DNA of 64,000 bases from Candidatus Contendibacter sp. GTDB lineage: Bacteria; Pseudomonadota; Gammaproteobacteria; Competibacterales; Competibacteraceae. The stretch covers positions 142 to 64,141 of the forward strand of contig JARSSP010000030.1 of assembly GCA_029624675.1 (NCBI GenBank), written 5' to 3'. Shown one piece after another: positions 63,136 through 64,000 of the stretch (its first letter is position 1; every line of letters begins with the position of its first letter). The notes under the pieces were generated by a model that was not told the DNA's origin, ran no database searches, and was given only the letters and a program-made list of their open reading frames with translations. The position numbers were made by a program, and so were the translations under genes.

Positions 63136-64000
63136 ATGTCTTCGATTCGATTGTTGCGTAATGAAGCAGCCCGGGCGGTATTGTCGCCGTTGACCGGCGG
63201 GAGGGCGTCAGCGCATATCCGGCCCACCATCGCGGCGATTTACATCACCCAGTTCTGCAATTCGCGCTGCACGATGTGCGATTTCTGGAAGAACGATCAC
63301 GATCCCAGGGAATTGACCAGCGAACAGTGGGGTGTGGTGTTCTCGCGGCTCAAGGCGTTTGGCGTGGATTTCGTTGGAGTGAATGCGTCCGGCGAGATGT
63401 TCACTCGTCCGGACGTCTTTGAAATTCTCGGCCATTTGCGCGCCCTGAATATGGATTTCGGCGTCAATTCCAACGGTACGCTGTTTACGCCGCCCAAGGC
63501 GAAGCGGCTGGCGGCGTTAAAACCACGGGCGGTGACCATCGGTCTCGATGGCGTGGGTGACGCGGCTTATCTGGCGACGCGCGGCCTGAAGAATGGCTTT
63601 ACCAAGATTTCGCGACATATCGACAATCTCCAGCGCGAGGGCATTCACAATATCGGCGTCGGCACGGTGTTGATGGAACAGAATCTTTACGAATGGGTGG
63701 AGTTGGCACGGTTCGCCTTGGAAAAGAAACTGGCCGGCGTTCGTTACACCGCGCATCATGACGCCTATTTCACCCCGGACGCCGCCGCGCATGAATCGCG
63801 CTATGCCGACCCGGATTTTCTGGCGGTGGTGGAGCGCGAGATCGAGAAACTGATCGAACTCAAGCGCAAGACGGGGATTGTCAAGAATTCGGAGGCGTAT
63901 CTGCGGCAGGTGACCGCCTTCTACCGCAATCCGACCAGTTATTTCCCCGTGCCTTGCTTGCAGGGTTCCAATCGGATCGAGATTGATATTTATGGCAATG
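63136..64000 (+). CDS. Radical SAM protein, 3' partial
   Basis: At least 288 residues are present with no stop before the window edge. FCNSRCTMCDFW (C41, C45, C48) is the CxxxCxxC 4Fe-4S site that cleaves S-adenosylmethionine. GVDFVGVNASGEMFTRPDV, GVNSNGTLF and TIGLDGVGDAAYLATRGLKNGF resemble the SPASM/MoaA-like group. PCLQGSNRIEID near the edge fits the start of a C-terminal auxiliary cluster. The ATG at 63136 follows the methyltransferase by 12 bases, so it belongs to the same operon. Confidence 0.88.
   Translation, partial: MSSIRLLRNEAARAVLSPLTGGRASAHIRPTIAAIYITQFCNSRCTMCDFWKNDHDPRELTSEQWGVVFSRLKAFGVDFVGVNASGEMFTRPDVFEILGHLRALNMDFGVNSNGTLFTPPKAKRLAALKPRAVTIGLDGVGDAAYLATRGLKNGFTKISRHIDNLQREGIHNIGVGTVLMEQNLYEWVELARFALEKKLAGVRYTAHHDAYFTPDAAAHESRYADPDFLAVVEREIEKLIELKRKTGIVKNSEAYLRQVTAFYRNPTSYFPVPCLQGSNRIEIDIYGN

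Overview
The window is GC-rich bacterial chromosome with almost no free space. Gene content suggests a metabolically versatile gammaproteobacterium: the rnhB-dnaE order, an Lpp-type murein lipoprotein, FNR, Hyb-type and NAD-linked [NiFe] hydrogenases, and ntr-style nitrate assimilation. Polyphosphate- or glycogen-accumulating lineages such as Competibacteraceae would fit, but that is inference. No rRNA, tRNA or CRISPR array was seen.

Layout. Bases 1-4604 hold an unusual pair: an A/T-rich, proline-repeat protein with a DUF3883/PD-(D/E)XK end, and a 1254-residue fusion of an iron-sulfur Cas4/Dna2-type nuclease with an SF1 helicase. A transposase remnant, a VapBC toxin-antitoxin pair and a tandem AAA+ ATPase follow (to 8173). 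This left end looks like a defence or mobile island and is the best candidate here for an undescribed system. Next come hisC-tyrA on the minus strand, then a five-gene plus-strand cluster of membrane-anchored proline-rich proteins with an orphan TAXI solute-binding protein (10393-15869). An OsmC protein follows, then a cell-wall block where an Lpp-like lipoprotein lies between two L,D-transpeptidases (16477-18778).

Bases 19098-25004 are a soluble NAD-reducing [NiFe] hydrogenase operon (hoxFUYHW) ending in cobJ. After namZ, a minus-strand block (26219-35863) encodes nitrate assimilation: nasT, nrtABD, nirBD and nasA. Its leader has a sigma-54-like promoter, two hexaloop hairpins matching the ANTAR target and a strong terminator, so NasT antitermination can be read directly from the DNA. 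From 37320 to 47740 a minus-strand cluster encodes a membrane-linked Hyb-type uptake hydrogenase (hybOABC, protease, hypC, a hupK/hoxV-like gene, hypD, hypE). An FNR-like regulator precedes it, and an FNR-like box sits at a class II position before hybO. A divergent cytochrome c lacks the usual methionine ligand.

The right part holds a lipocalin, rnhB-dnaE, an AEC transporter, a large membrane spermidine-synthase-like protein, and a glycan-type cluster (GT2, DUF354, asparagine synthase, alpha/alpha-barrel protein, methyltransferase, radical SAM) cut by the window edge.

Together the genes describe a cell that can use H2 both for NADH and for quinone reduction, assimilate nitrate under nitrogen control, and maintain an Lpp-tethered envelope.
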